Positions 1-8,874 of a DNA stretch of 64,000 nucleotides are shown here, in pieces; the first letter of the stretch is position 1; every line of letters starts with the position of its first letter. The DNA is from Rossellomorea aquimaris. Lineage in GTDB: Bacteria > Bacillota > Bacilli > Bacillales > Bacillaceae_B. Under the pieces are notes generated by a model. The model saw nothing but the letters and a program-made list of their open reading frames with translations. It was not told the DNA's origin and made no database searches. The stretch is from contig NZ_CP141595.1 of the NCBI RefSeq assembly GCF_035590735.1, positions 2,699,001-2,763,000 of the forward strand. The letters run 5' to 3'. Both the position numbers and the translations under genes were made by a program.

Positions 1-20
1 TTCACTATCTTCTTTGTCAT
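1..20 (-). CDS. possible 5' end of a gene running off the window
   Basis: On the minus strand an ATG at position 20 opens a frame that reads MTKKIV before the window ends. An AGGTGA-like ribosome site lies just upstream, close to the start, and a second GAAGGTGA lies further back. If real, the gene is divergent from the glycosyltransferase gene that follows. Only six codons are visible, so nothing can be said about function. Confidence 0.25.
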
Positions 21-213
21 GGTCACCTGAATTCACCTTCTAGTTATGTAATTTGAAATAGGGTCTGAGCCATAAATATAAATTTTACAAAAATTCATGT
101 TTACTCTTAAACTTCATTTACAATCCATTTGTAATCTTAAATTAAAGTGTAACTTAATTTTACACTATGTTTTATATCACCACCATTATTGCCTTTTATA
201 GGGGGGAATAAGA

Positions 214-1344
214 TTGCTGAAAGAAAAGTCGATTCTCATTTTGACCGCACGCTTTGGAGAAGGACATATTCAAACTGCTGAAACTCTGGCTCATACATTT
301 AAGAGACAGGGATATGAACGAGTGCACATCTGTGATCTATATGGAGAAGCCTACCCTGCCATGCACTCCCTGGCCCAAAATTTATTAAAAAAAGGATTTT
401 CCAAATTCGGTACACCTTTCTATAAAGCATTCTACTATGGAACAGATAAACTCTCCTCAAAAGGTTTGAGTTACTTTTACCAGCATTTAGGAAAAAATCG
501 CCTTATGGAACTGGTTGAAACTTACTCACCATCATGCATTGTCACGACATTCCCGCTTCATGCAGCACCCTACTTGCGACTTCGCACAAGCTTAAATATA
601 CCTACATATACCATCATTACAGACTACTGTGCCCATCCGTTGTGGATTCATCCGATGATCGAGAAATATTATGTAGCTACAGATCACGTAAAGAGAACTC
701 TCATCTCTTACGGAGTAGAGACAGGGAAAATCTTTGTTAGCGGTTTACCTATCCGGTCCAGTTTTCATCATACTGTCGGAAAGAACTATAAAGAATTTGG
801 ACTTTCCCCAAAACGGAAAACCATCACCATAATGGGGGGGGGTCTAGGTTTGCTTCCGAATATCGAACCCCTTTTAAACTCCCTATCCAAAGATATAAAT
901 CTTCAAGTAGCCGTTGTGTGTGGAAGGAACCATCAACTATATGAACAACTGGAAAAAAACTCAAACGAAAACATCCATATTTTCGGATATATATCCAAAG
1001 TGGAAAACCTGTTTTCCCTTACCGACTGTCTGGTGACCAAGTCCGGTGCCTTATCCTTAACGGAAGCCGCTTGTTTTAAATTGCCCATCATCATTTTTAA
1101 GCCCGCACCAGGCCAGGAGAATGAGAATGCCAATTATTTATTAAAACAGACTGCAGCACTCACTTATTCAAATCAAACAGACTTTCTGGAAAGCATTTAT
1201 CGATGTCTCTATAATAAATACACGATAGATTCATTATCAAAAAATGTATCCTCGTTATTTAACAAGAATGCCTGTATCACAATCGTAGAGGATATTCTTC
1301 AACATGACCACAGGAAAAACACACTTGTTGAAGGGAGAATGTGA
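214..1344 (+). CDS. UgtP-like diacylglycerol glucosyltransferase (GT28/MGDG synthase family)
   Basis: The 376-residue protein has the MGDG-synthase N-terminal half, with a nucleotide-sugar-type ILTARFGEGH loop at residues 8-17, and a GT28 C-terminal half (about 200-345) containing the FKPAPGQENENANY sugar-nucleotide segment. Relatives such as B. subtilis UgtP transfer glucose from UDP-glucose to diacylglycerol at the inner face of the membrane, giving glycolipid anchors for lipoteichoic acid. The start is TTG, placed by a GGGGGG-type ribosome site at 201-206. The stop is one base before the next gene, so the two are probably cotranscribed. Similarity to UgtP looks only moderate, so it may be a paralogue with another acceptor. 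Confidence 0.8.
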   Translation: MLKEKSILILTARFGEGHIQTAETLAHTFKRQGYERVHICDLYGEAYPAMHSLAQNLLKKGFSKFGTPFYKAFYYGTDKLSSKGLSYFYQHLGKNRLMELVETYSPSCIVTTFPLHAAPYLRLRTSLNIPTYTIITDYCAHPLWIHPMIEKYYVATDHVKRTLISYGVETGKIFVSGLPIRSSFHHTVGKNYKEFGLSPKRKTITIMGGGLGLLPNIEPLLNSLSKDINLQVAVVCGRNHQLYEQLEKNSNENIHIFGYISKVENLFSLTDCLVTKSGALSLTEAACFKLPIIIFKPAPGQENENANYLLKQTAALTYSNQTDFLESIYRCLYNKYTIDSLSKNVSSLFNKNACITIVEDILQHDHRKNTLVEGRM

Positions 1345-1345
1345 A

Positions 1346-2326
1346 TTGGAAACATCTACACACATCCTATTTGGTGTCGGCATCGCTTCTTTAGCTTCCT
1401 TGGATCCTAATCTTCAGGAATATTCATTGCCTGTCTATGTTTCCTGTGTACTGGCTTCAAATGCACCTGACTTTGATTATGCTTTAAAGTTAAAGGGGAA
1501 AAGTGAATATTATAAACTTCATAGAGGTTTTTCCCATTCTCTTATAATGCTGCCTCTTTGGGCCTTTATGATTACAGCAGGAATTGCCCTAATCTATCCG
1601 GATACAGAATTTCTTCAACACCTATTCTTATGGAATTTAGGAGCTGTCATTGTACACGTCCTCACAGATTTGCTCAATTTTCATGGCACGCAGGTATTTC
1701 GACCCTTTACCGAAAAATGGTTCAGTTTTGATTGTGTTCCTTTATTTGACTACTTCATTTTCTTATTACACATTTCTGGTATGGTTGTTTCTCTCATAGG
1801 CTTTCATCCTGGGAAAACATTTCTCGCCATATATCTCTTAATGTTCATTTATATATTATTAAGGTTTGCGGTCCGATCTTATATTTATCATCAGTTGACT
1901 GCTCAATTCCTAAAGTCCAAGGAAATGAAGATCCTTCCTAATATGGACCTTTATTCATGGCAGGTGATCATAGAATGTGAGGAATATTATATTCTAGGGA
2001 GGTATACATGGGGGGAATTCGTGGTGGACTCTGTTCTCCAGAAAGAAACTTCACATTCGTGGATAGAAATTTCAAAGCAAAACAAGGATATCTCCAACTT
2101 CATTACCAGTACAATTTTTATTTATCCAAGAGTGATTGAAAGAAAAGAAGCTCTTGAAGTAAGATGGATTGATTTACGTTTTCGAAAAGGTAGGAGATTC
2201 CCATTTAAAGCGATCTGGGTTTTCTCACATCACAAATCGCTGGAAAAAAGCTATGTAGGGTGGTTCCATCATCCGACTCAGTATAAGCGCATCAAAAAAG
2301 AACTTGTCAATGAAGTAAGTAAATAG
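1346..2326 (+). CDS. YfhP-like membrane-bound metal-dependent hydrolase (DUF457 type)
   Basis: The protein starts with an N-terminal ETSTHILFGV segment and carries a histidine motif HRGFSHS near residue 60, followed by several hydrophobic helices and a soluble C-terminal part of about 130 residues. This layout matches the YfhP/YdjM family of membrane proteins annotated as metal-dependent hydrolases, whose substrate is unknown to me. The TTG at 1346 is preferred because AAGGGAGA sits seven bases upstream and it begins right after the previous stop. A longer in-frame ATG at 1304 would overlap the upstream gene and lacks a ribosome site. Confidence 0.7.
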   Translation: METSTHILFGVGIASLASLDPNLQEYSLPVYVSCVLASNAPDFDYALKLKGKSEYYKLHRGFSHSLIMLPLWAFMITAGIALIYPDTEFLQHLFLWNLGAVIVHVLTDLLNFHGTQVFRPFTEKWFSFDCVPLFDYFIFLLHISGMVVSLIGFHPGKTFLAIYLLMFIYILLRFAVRSYIYHQLTAQFLKSKEMKILPNMDLYSWQVIIECEEYYILGRYTWGEFVVDSVLQKETSHSWIEISKQNKDISNFITSTIFIYPRVIERKEALEVRWIDLRFRKGRRFPFKAIWVFSHHKSLEKSYVGWFHHPTQYKRIKKELVNEVSK

Positions 2327-2330
2327 GAAA

Positions 2331-2372
2331 AGCATGATCGATCCCGGATATGGAATCGATCATGTTTTTTTA
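2331..2372. terminator. bidirectional intrinsic terminator
   Basis: A 10-bp perfect stem (CATGATCGAT with ATCGATCATG) is followed by TTTTTTTATTTTT on the plus strand. It lies between two convergent genes. The minus strand has only a short T-run, so termination should be stronger for the plus-strand pair. Confidence 0.8.
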
Positions 2373-3044
2373 TTTTTGGAACATAAACAAGGTCATAAAG
2401 GTTAAAGCCTGTTTTAATTCATTTGTGAGATTCTCTGCTAAGGACGACTTCACACCCTTTTTATAGACCCAGTCTTCATCGACCTTCTTCCACCCTTTTT
2501 CACCAGCCAGTTTCTCTAATTCCCAAGGCATCATCGTATTACATATAACTTCCTTTCCATGAAGACGTGGAAAGGCATTATCTCTGGGGTGAGCAGTGGG
2601 ACCTAATAAACCAATACATATGTACCCATTCGGAGTCACAACCCGTTCGATTTCGTTTAGAGTATGTAAGGGATTTTCAGTCCATTCAACTGAATTTATC
2701 GCCATGACGGCATGAAATTGTTCATCTTTAAAAGGAAGGGATCGCAAATCACCCTGGAGAAATGATAGTTGGTCCTTTTCTTGCTTCTTCGCTATTTCAA
2801 CCATTTTCTCAGAGAAGTCCATCCCTGTGACCACATATCCCTTTTTATATAACAAGTAGGAACCATACCCGTCACCGCATCCTAAATCAGCTACACGGTT
2901 CCCAGTATCAATATGCTTTGTAAAGAATGGGATGATCGCTTTCCTGCTACCACTCGTCCACATTTCAACACTTCGTTCGTGCCAGTGATCTGCATTGTCT
3001 TCCCAGCGGGTTTTCGCACTTGTATGCCATTCTGAATTCTTCAT
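2370..3044 (-). CDS. class I SAM-dependent methyltransferase
   Basis: The 224-residue protein has the SAM-binding motif I VADLGCGDG at residues 51-59, an acidic GMDF end of strand 2 and a later INSVEWTENPL motif, typical of the Methyltransf_11/25 group. The substrate cannot be told from the sequence. The ATG is preceded by GAGGTG. The gene is monocistronic and its 3' end overlaps the convergent terminator by a few bases. Confidence 0.8.
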   Translation of the reverse strand: MKNSEWHTSAKTRWEDNADHWHERSVEMWTSGSRKAIIPFFTKHIDTGNRVADLGCGDGYGSYLLYKKGYVVTGMDFSEKMVEIAKKQEKDQLSFLQGDLRSLPFKDEQFHAVMAINSVEWTENPLHTLNEIERVVTPNGYICIGLLGPTAHPRDNAFPRLHGKEVICNTMMPWELEKLAGEKGWKKVDEDWVYKKGVKSSLAENLTNELKQALTFMTLFMFQK

Positions 3045-3258
3045 ATGTACACCTCAATAATTTTTCTCTTTTTTATCTTTAGTTCTATATTCTCATTCAA
3101 TCAGCGAAAATCCTTCTTTCCAAGAGTGAAGACTTGGAGAACGTTGAATATATAAATAATATTATGTAAACTTAATAGTCATATTGCCAAATCGATTATG
3201 TTTTCTATCCCTTTTGTCCATACTATTTCTATAATCAGAACAAGAAAGGTGATATTGT

Positions 3259-3477
3259 ATGGAAGAGATTTCTAAAGTTCAACGGAACTACCATGGAGAC
3301 ATTATCAGTTTCCAAACTTCTTCTGGCCGTATTATCTCCTATAGAAAAGCTGTTTTGGAAGCTTCTGAGGGGTTACTTCAAGGGGTGACATTGAATGAGA
3401 ATGAATGGGGAGAAACAGAATTATCAAGTATGTCCGTTGATGATGGAAGCTTCAATGACTATCCTTCCATTTTTTGA
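3259..3477 (+). CDS. DUF3892-type small protein
   Basis: A 72-residue acidic protein carries the pattern GDIISFQTSSGRIISY, typical of DUF3892 proteins, which are common and uncharacterised in Bacillales. The ATG has an AAAGGTGAT ribosome site. The gene stands alone, divergent from the methyltransferase, and ends before a strong hairpin. Confidence 0.65.
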   Translation: MEEISKVQRNYHGDIISFQTSSGRIISYRKAVLEASEGLLQGVTLNENEWGETELSSMSVDDGSFNDYPSIF

Positions 3478-3531
3478 TCGGAACCCTTTCCAGACATGTG
3501 CAATGAGAATAAACAGTACCTATATACAACA

Positions 3532-3575
3532 AAAAGGACTTTCATGCCATGGTGCATGAAGTCCTTTTGTCTTTG
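3532..3575. terminator. bidirectional terminator between the DUF3892 gene and mntR
   Basis: The stem AAAAGGACTTTCATGC pairs with GTGCATGAAGTCCTTTT around a CATG loop. Runs of A before and T after allow termination on both strands. Confidence 0.8.
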
Positions 3576-3594
3576 TTCCAGCAGTCATGATTTT

Positions 3595-4011
3595 TTATTC
3601 ACTACGATTTTGAATGGTTCGAAGTTCTTCTACCCGGTCCTTCTCTTCATCGAAGAATTGCACGAGATCTCCAATACGATCAATGGAATCCCAGCTTAGG
3701 TGGTGTTCGATTCCTTCCACGTCTTCATAAATATGCTCTTCTTTCACTCCAATTACACGAAGGAATTGTTCTAACAGTTCATGTCTATATACTAAACGCT
3801 TTCCTACTTTGTTTCCTTTTGGAGTCAGAACAAGCCCGCGATATTTCTCGTAAATGAGATAATCGTCCTTATCTAACTTCTGCACCATTTTGGTAACTGA
3901 GGAGGGGTGAACAGATAAAGCTTCTGCTATATCTGATACTCTTGCATAACCTTTGTTCTCAATTAACATATAAATCTGTTCTATATAATCTTCCATACTT
4001 GGTGTAGGCAT
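3595..4011 (-). CDS. mntR: manganese-dependent transcriptional regulator MntR
   Basis: A 138-residue DtxR-family regulator with an N-terminal winged helix (about 1-70) and a metal-binding and dimerisation domain. The residues known as metal ligands in B. subtilis MntR are all present at the same numbers: D8, E11, H77, E99, E102 and H103. It should bind Mn(II) and repress manganese uptake genes. It lies directly downstream of mntABCD on the same strand, and tandem MntR-like operators sit at the mntA promoter, so a local feedback loop is likely. A GAAGGG site precedes the ATG. Confidence 0.95.
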   Translation of the reverse strand: MPTPSMEDYIEQIYMLIENKGYARVSDIAEALSVHPSSVTKMVQKLDKDDYLIYEKYRGLVLTPKGNKVGKRLVYRHELLEQFLRVIGVKEEHIYEDVEGIEHHLSWDSIDRIGDLVQFFDEEKDRVEELRTIQNRSE

Positions 4012-4090
4012 TCTGTACCCTCCAAATTTCCATAAATATCATTAAAAGTTTACTATAACTACAGAATGAATACAACCCAAGCACTTTAAA

Positions 4091-4966
4091 TTACTCCTCT
4101 GTCAATCGCTGATTTAAGAACCTGGATATCAACCCGTATTTCGGTGATAACATCCATACTATGAAGAAAACAAGTCCGGCGGCCACTGCCATTGCACCGG
4201 AAATGGACACATCGAACATCTTTGCCCCGTAGTATCCGATGATGCTATCCAAGACTCCAATGACCCCGCTTAATAGAAGCATCACTTTATATCGGTCAGT
4301 AAGTAAATATGCTGTAGCACCAGGGGCAATGAGCATCGCTACCACGAGGATCGCACCAACGCTATCGAATGCGGATACAGTCGTAACGGATACCAGACCC
4401 ATTAAGATATAATGAACCGCAAGTACAGGAATACCGATTGCTGCTGCCATACTTGGATCAAAAGAGGTTAATTTAAACTCTTTGAACAGAAGGAAAATGA
4501 TAAGGATATCCAATAGCAATACAGATCCCAGCATCACAACTGATTTAGGAATGTCCCCAAGTATCGGCAATGACAAGGTATTCCAAGGGACGAATGCAAT
4601 TTCACCCATTAAGGCATGCTCCACATCCAAATGAACATTCTTAGCAAACAATGAAATGAGGATGACCCCTACAGCAAACAGGGAAGTAAATACTACTCCT
4701 ATTGCAGCATCTTCCTGGATCCCGCTGGAATTCAATAACTGAACCATAAAGGTAGTCAACAATCCAGCCACTGCTGCACCGATCAACATATAAAATCCAT
4801 TCATACTTTGGCTGACAATGAAAGCCATAACCAATCCAAGGAGCACGGTATGACTGATTGCATCTGCTAACATCGACATCTTTCTCAGGATTAAGAAACA
4901 TCCTACGATGCCACAGGATAAACCTACCAAACTACCAGTCAGAAGAATCCATAATTCATAACTCAT
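4091..4966 (-). CDS. mntD: manganese ABC transporter permease MntD
   Basis: A 291-residue integral membrane protein of the zinc/manganese ABC-3 permease family, with eight or nine hydrophobic segments. It is the second permease of the MntABCD importer. Its start overlaps the end of mntC by 11 bases, and the last codons of mntC supply the GGGGGG ribosome site, which points to translational coupling. The conserved FDPSMAAAIGIP loop, seen also in MntC as FDPQFARGIGLP, is the usual family signature near the ATPase contact. Confidence 0.9.
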   Translation of the reverse strand: MSYELWILLTGSLVGLSCGIVGCFLILRKMSMLADAISHTVLLGLVMAFIVSQSMNGFYMLIGAAVAGLLTTFMVQLLNSSGIQEDAAIGVVFTSLFAVGVILISLFAKNVHLDVEHALMGEIAFVPWNTLSLPILGDIPKSVVMLGSVLLLDILIIFLLFKEFKLTSFDPSMAAAIGIPVLAVHYILMGLVSVTTVSAFDSVGAILVVAMLIAPGATAYLLTDRYKVMLLLSGVIGVLDSIIGYYGAKMFDVSISGAMAVAAGLVFFIVWMLSPKYGLISRFLNQRLTEE

Positions 4967-6254
4967 ATCCTTGCCCCCCTCTTCTACTTGACATTTTCAC
5001 GTTTAAGAAAGGGTATTGTATATAGATATCTGACATTTTCTTTTGCAGCTTTGTGAGTTGCTCTTTTGATAACGTCTCTTTTTCTTCCTTTTCAATCCAA
5101 TGAATATCAAGTGATCCCAACTCACTCGGGTACATTTCTTTCAGTTCCATGATTTCATCAACAAAGCTGAATTGCTCGGCTTTCATTAAACCTGATTTAG
5201 TAATCGTTAATATTCCATCCTCTTGATGCAAATAACCTTTTTTCATTAGATGCTTCAAAACCCGGTTGAATTTTAATTTAGAAATATTGCTTTGTTGAAA
5301 TAAATGATCTAAACGTATCGTTTCTTTACCTGATTCATACATCTTTTTCAGAATAAAACGCATAGCCAGTCGATCATCATTTTTCAATCTTTTCAATGTA
5401 ACCGAGATTAATCCGCGCTTCGGAGAGAACAGCATGGATACGATAAAAATAACTGTGGCCGTCAATACAATGAAGGGGCCGGTCGATAACCCTTTACCAA
5501 GGGTACTGATCAGCGTCCCGACTGCCCCTGATAAGCCTCCGACAATTCCTGAAATAAAGACCATAGTCCGCAATGAATCCGTCCAGTATCTTGCCGATAT
5601 GGCAGGAGTGATCAGCATAGCAGCCATCAGGATGACACCTACTGCTTGAATACCGATGACAACCGTAATAACTAATAAGGAAACAAAAAGAAAATTCAAA
5701 AATCCTACAGGAAGCCCGATCCCCCTCGCGAATTGAGGATCAAAGGTACTCACCTTAAATTCCTTGAATAGCAGTGACGTAATGATTATTAAAGCCGCTG
5801 CCGTCAAGCCCATAAGTTGAACATCTCTCCCCACCAGGGAAGCTGCCTGCCCAAAGATGAAATCATCCAAACCACTTTGGTTACCAGTAGGCATTTGAGC
5901 GACTTTTGTTAAAAGAACGATGCCCAAACCAAAGAATACAGACAATACCAAACAAATGGCCGTGTCTTCTTTTATTCTCGTTGTGTTCGTAATGAGTTGT
6001 ATCGTGTATGCAGCAAGGAGACCCGTGGCGGCAGCACCAATCAATAGTACAAAGAAATTTTTCTCACCCATGAACATAAATGCAAAACAGATTCCCGGCA
6101 ATGCTGCATGGGCGACCGCATCCCCTATTAGACTTTGTTTCCTTAGTAAAGCAAAGCTGCCTAAAACTCCGCTCGCAATCCCCAGTAATAAGGTACTCAG
6201 CAACACCCATTGTGTATTTCCGTCCGTTAAAATCGATTGCCATAAATGATTCAT
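4956..6254 (-). CDS. mntC: manganese ABC transporter permease MntC with C-terminal winged-helix domain
   Basis: Residues 1 to about 285 form an ABC-3 family permease. The remaining 140 or so residues are soluble and look like a DtxR/MntR-type winged helix, with LDHLFQQSNISKLKFNRVLK and a wing-like GYLHQEDGILTITKSG. B. subtilis MntC has about the same length (435), so the fusion is a family feature. The ATG at 6254 fits the AGAGGTG site six bases upstream; a GTG at 6263 lies inside that site. The tail might sense metal or contact the operon's regulator, but its role is unknown. Confidence 0.9.
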   Translation of the reverse strand: MNHLWQSILTDGNTQWVLLSTLLLGIASGVLGSFALLRKQSLIGDAVAHAALPGICFAFMFMGEKNFFVLLIGAAATGLLAAYTIQLITNTTRIKEDTAICLVLSVFFGLGIVLLTKVAQMPTGNQSGLDDFIFGQAASLVGRDVQLMGLTAAALIIITSLLFKEFKVSTFDPQFARGIGLPVGFLNFLFVSLLVITVVIGIQAVGVILMAAMLITPAISARYWTDSLRTMVFISGIVGGLSGAVGTLISTLGKGLSTGPFIVLTATVIFIVSMLFSPKRGLISVTLKRLKNDDRLAMRFILKKMYESGKETIRLDHLFQQSNISKLKFNRVLKHLMKKGYLHQEDGILTITKSGLMKAEQFSFVDEIMELKEMYPSELGSLDIHWIEKEEKETLSKEQLTKLQKKMSDIYIQYPFLNVKMSSRRGGQGYEL

Positions 6255-6269
6255 CTTATTCACCTCTTT

Positions 6270-7016
6270 CTATGGATGAATTAACATTTGATCCTTTTCC
6301 AGGAAAGATAATTTCCCTCCATAGGTTAGTTGTAAATTCTCTACGCTAAACACATCTTTCGTTGGACCATAGGCGATCGTTTTTCTATTCAGTAACAGCG
6401 TCCAATCAAAATACTCTGTAACAGTTTGTAAATCATGATGAACAACCAACACGGTCTTGCCTTGTTCCTTTAATTCATTCAATAAGGATATGATCGCTTT
6501 TTCCGTTGCAGCATCCACACCAACAAACGGTTCATCCATGAAATAGACTTCCGCTTCCTGAGCCAGTGCCCTGGCAAGGAAAACTCTTTGCTGCTGCCCC
6601 CCTGATAGCTGACTTATTTGTCTTGATGCAAATTGAGTCATTCCTACTTTATCGAGACACTCCATTGCAAATTGAACATCTTTTTTTGATGGTCTCCTAA
6701 ACCATCCTAAATGACCATATCTCCCCATTAATACGACATCCAATGCATTGGTAGGGAAATCCCAATCTACAGATCCACGCTGAGGGACGTACCCAACTAA
6801 TTTGCTTTTAGGGGAATACGATTTTTCAAAGATTTTGATATCACCGGATGAGCGGGGAATCAAACCCAGAATCGCTTTAATTAATGTGGATTTTCCTGCA
6901 CCGTTAGGCCCGACAATTCCGATTAACCTCCCTTTGGGAACAGAAAACTCTACGTTCATCAAAACCGGTTTTCTATGATATGCAACGGTTAATCCCTTAA
7001 TATCAACTGAATTCAT
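6270..7016 (-). CDS. mntB: manganese ABC transporter ATP-binding protein MntB
   Basis: A 248-residue ABC ATPase with Walker A GPNGAGKST at residues 36-44, Q-loop VPQRG, signature LSGGQQQR and Walker B VYFMDEP followed by the H-loop VVHHD. It energises import through MntC and MntD. It lies 18 bases downstream of mntA and 15 upstream of mntC within one operon. A TAGGAGG site precedes the ATG. Confidence 0.93.
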   Translation of the reverse strand: MNSVDIKGLTVAYHRKPVLMNVEFSVPKGRLIGIVGPNGAGKSTLIKAILGLIPRSSGDIKIFEKSYSPKSKLVGYVPQRGSVDWDFPTNALDVVLMGRYGHLGWFRRPSKKDVQFAMECLDKVGMTQFASRQISQLSGGQQQRVFLARALAQEAEVYFMDEPFVGVDAATEKAIISLLNELKEQGKTVLVVHHDLQTVTEYFDWTLLLNRKTIAYGPTKDVFSVENLQLTYGGKLSFLEKDQMLIHP

Positions 7017-7034
7017 GGTATCGCCTCCTAAGAC

Positions 7035-7970
7035 TTACTTTAGTCCCTCTACAATCGTATCAACGTTATGCTTATACATACCGATGTACGTTCCTTCCTC
7101 TGTTCCTTCTTTCCCCATAGCATCTGAGAATAATTCCCCGCCTTTTTCGACTTCATGGCCTTTATCTTGTGCCCCTGCTATAACAGCGTTTATCGATTTT
7201 TCAGAGATACTTGATTCTACAAACACAGCTTTGATGTTCCTGTCTACCAATGTATTTACAAGAGACTGCACATCTGCTAATCCATATTCAGCATCTGTAC
7301 TCAGACCTTGTAATCCCATAACTTGAAGATCGTATTTTGCTCCGAAGTAATTAAATGCATCATGAGCTGTTACAAGAACTCTTTGTTCTTCTGGAATCTT
7401 TGACATTTCTTCCATAGCATATGCTTTCAGTTCATCTAATTCCGCAAAGTACTTTTCAGTATTTCGAATGTAATCTTCTTTGTTTTCAGGATCTTTCTCG
7501 ATTAGTCCGTCCCGCACTTGCTCCAATGCAATTTTCCATAAATCAATATCGAACCACACATGCGGGTCTGTTGCCGTATTATCTGCCTGATCTTTACGAA
7601 GCTTATCTTTAGGTATACTATCCGCGATTGCATAAGTCGGTTTTTCCTTGTTCATTTTTTCGAAGATCTCAAGCATTTTCCCTTCTAAATGGAGACCGCT
7701 ATAGAAAATAATATCCGCTTCCTGAAGTTTACCAATATCCGACTGTTTAGCCTTGTAAAGATGAGGATCCACACCAGGTCCCATTAAACTTTGAACCTCT
7801 ACATGCTCTCCTCCAATATTTTTAACCGCATCCCCTATTTGCCCTATTGTTGTCGTAACGACTATTTTATCGTTTTTAGTACCAGTGGTAGTTGCACCAC
7901 AGCCTGATAGGATAAGTCCTGCTGCTAAAATAAGGATCATCCCGACAAGAGCCATTAATCTTATTTTCAT
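7035..7970 (-). CDS. mntA: manganese-binding lipoprotein MntA
   Basis: A 311-residue cluster A-I (ZnuA/TroA/PsaA) solute-binding protein. The N-terminus has a lipoprotein signal with lipobox LSGC and lipidated C24. Probable metal ligands lie in DPHLYK, DPHVWFD, TAHDAF and the FVESSIS/SDAMG segments. It captures Mn(II) outside the cell for MntBCD. The ATG at 7970 is chosen because GGAGAT lies just upstream; an alternative at 7988 would extend the signal unnaturally. It is the first gene of the operon. Confidence 0.93.
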   Translation of the reverse strand: MKIRLMALVGMILILAAGLILSGCGATTTGTKNDKIVVTTTIGQIGDAVKNIGGEHVEVQSLMGPGVDPHLYKAKQSDIGKLQEADIIFYSGLHLEGKMLEIFEKMNKEKPTYAIADSIPKDKLRKDQADNTATDPHVWFDIDLWKIALEQVRDGLIEKDPENKEDYIRNTEKYFAELDELKAYAMEEMSKIPEEQRVLVTAHDAFNYFGAKYDLQVMGLQGLSTDAEYGLADVQSLVNTLVDRNIKAVFVESSISEKSINAVIAGAQDKGHEVEKGGELFSDAMGKEGTEEGTYIGMYKHNVDTIVEGLK

Positions 7971-8090
7971 GTTTGATCTCCTCTCCAACTCATAAGTTTT
8001 TTGATATCTACTACATCTACATTATTCATGAAACTTATATATGTTCACTTTTTTTTACACAAGTAATTTCTTTTTTACAAGACTACAAAA

Positions 8091-8154
8091 GTTTCCTTAG
8101 TGCAATAAAAGTTTCCTTAGTGCAAATTTTATTTCCTTACTCAATATTTGTCAA
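8091..8154 (-). promoter_or_regulatory. mntA promoter with tandem MntR-like operators
   Basis: On the minus strand TTGACA (8149-8154) and TAAAAT (8126-8131) are separated by exactly 17 bases, a strong sigma-A promoter. TTTGCACTAAGGAAAC (8111-8126) abuts the -10 box, and a near-identical copy lies 20 bases further down (8091-8106). A third, degraded copy (GTAAGGAAAT) sits in the spacer. These resemble the known Bacillus MntR site (AT-rich, with TGC...AAGGAAAC). Occupancy would block RNA polymerase when manganese is plentiful. Confidence 0.8.
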
Positions 8155-8204
8155 TACATATTAACCAAATTGTTTAAACATTTCCGCAAAAAAAGGAGGG
8201 AATG

Positions 8205-8353
8205 TTGACTCGAAAATCGTCATATTGTATAGTAAAGACATCATTGAAGTGTACGATTTTTATGCTTATTTCTAACGTATGAGAGTCAATCATTTCGTGA
8301 AAACTATTTTCCAGAGGCACAAACGTGCTTGAACGATTTAGGAGGATTCGAAA
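8205..8353 (+). promoter_or_regulatory. promoter and long leader of the cold-shock gene
   Basis: TTGACT (8205-8210) and TATAGT (8228-8233) are 17 bases apart. Transcription from about 8240 would leave a leader of roughly 114 bases before the csp ATG. Long structured leaders are usual for bacterial cold-shock genes and act as temperature-dependent mRNA switches. The ribosome site TAGGAGG is at the end of the leader. Confidence 0.6.
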
Positions 8354-8554
8354 ATGCAAAATGGTAAAGTAAAATGGTTCAACAATGAAAAAGGATTTGG
8401 ATTCATCGAAGTTGAAGGTGGAGACGATGTATTCGTTCACTTCTCAGCGATTCAAGGCGAAGGGTTCAAAGCATTAGAAGAAGGTCAAGAAGTTTCTTTC
8501 GACGTTGTTGAAGGAAATCGCGGACCTCAAGCAGCAAACGTAGTTAAATTATAA
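8354..8554 (+). CDS. cspD: cold-shock protein, CspB/CspD type
   Basis: A 66-residue single OB-fold protein with RNP1 KGFGFIEV (13-20) and RNP2 VFVHF (26-30). It binds single-stranded RNA and DNA and keeps mRNA unfolded. The sequence, and its place next to ypeQ/ypeP, match B. subtilis CspD better than CspB or CspC. It is monocistronic, with its own promoter, long leader and terminator. Confidence 0.92.
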   Translation: MQNGKVKWFNNEKGFGFIEVEGGDDVFVHFSAIQGEGFKALEEGQEVSFDVVEGNRGPQAANVVKL

Positions 8555-8577
8555 TCGCTCGAACAATATAGCATACC

Positions 8578-8624
8578 AAAGGGCAGCAATTCTTAGGTAC
8601 ACCTAAGAATTGCTGCCCTTTAAT
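8578..8624. terminator. strong bidirectional terminator
   Basis: A 21-bp stem begins AAAGGGCAGCAATTCTTAGG and closes on a two-base loop. It separates csp from the convergent ypeQ and can serve both. Confidence 0.85.
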
Positions 8625-8625
8625 T

Positions 8626-8802
8626 TCAATTCAATTTTTGTCCGTAATTTCGAATTTGTTCTCCTATGGTGCACTTTTCTATACAAAAGCGGTGAGCATA
8701 GGTTTTTCCATACTCTTTGCGAAAGTGTGCTTTGAGTAAGCAGTCGTTGCAGTAGGTGTCTATGAGCTCATCCACTTTATCCACCACTTCTTTTCGATTC
8801 AT
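8626..8802 (-). CDS. ypeQ: YpeQ-like small zinc-finger protein
   Basis: A 58-residue protein with a CNDC pair, then CIEKC about 20 residues later, fits a small zinc-binding fold. It matches the B. subtilis ypeQ position between cspD and ypeP. The ATG at 8802 has TTAGGAGTG upstream, while the longer start at 8826 has none. Function unknown. Confidence 0.75.
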   Translation of the reverse strand: MNRKEVVDKVDELIDTYCNDCLLKAHFRKEYGKTYAHRFCIEKCTIGEQIRNYGQKLN

Positions 8803-8874
8803 GTAATCACTCCTAAGCTTCTTCAAGGACTTACTGTGTATTGTTATTTATAGGGTATATAGTAGCGATCAAAA

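Noticed and set aside
8174..8440. 88-codon minus-strand frame opposite the cold-shock gene
   Set aside because: It is antisense to csp and its promoter, and has no ribosome site.
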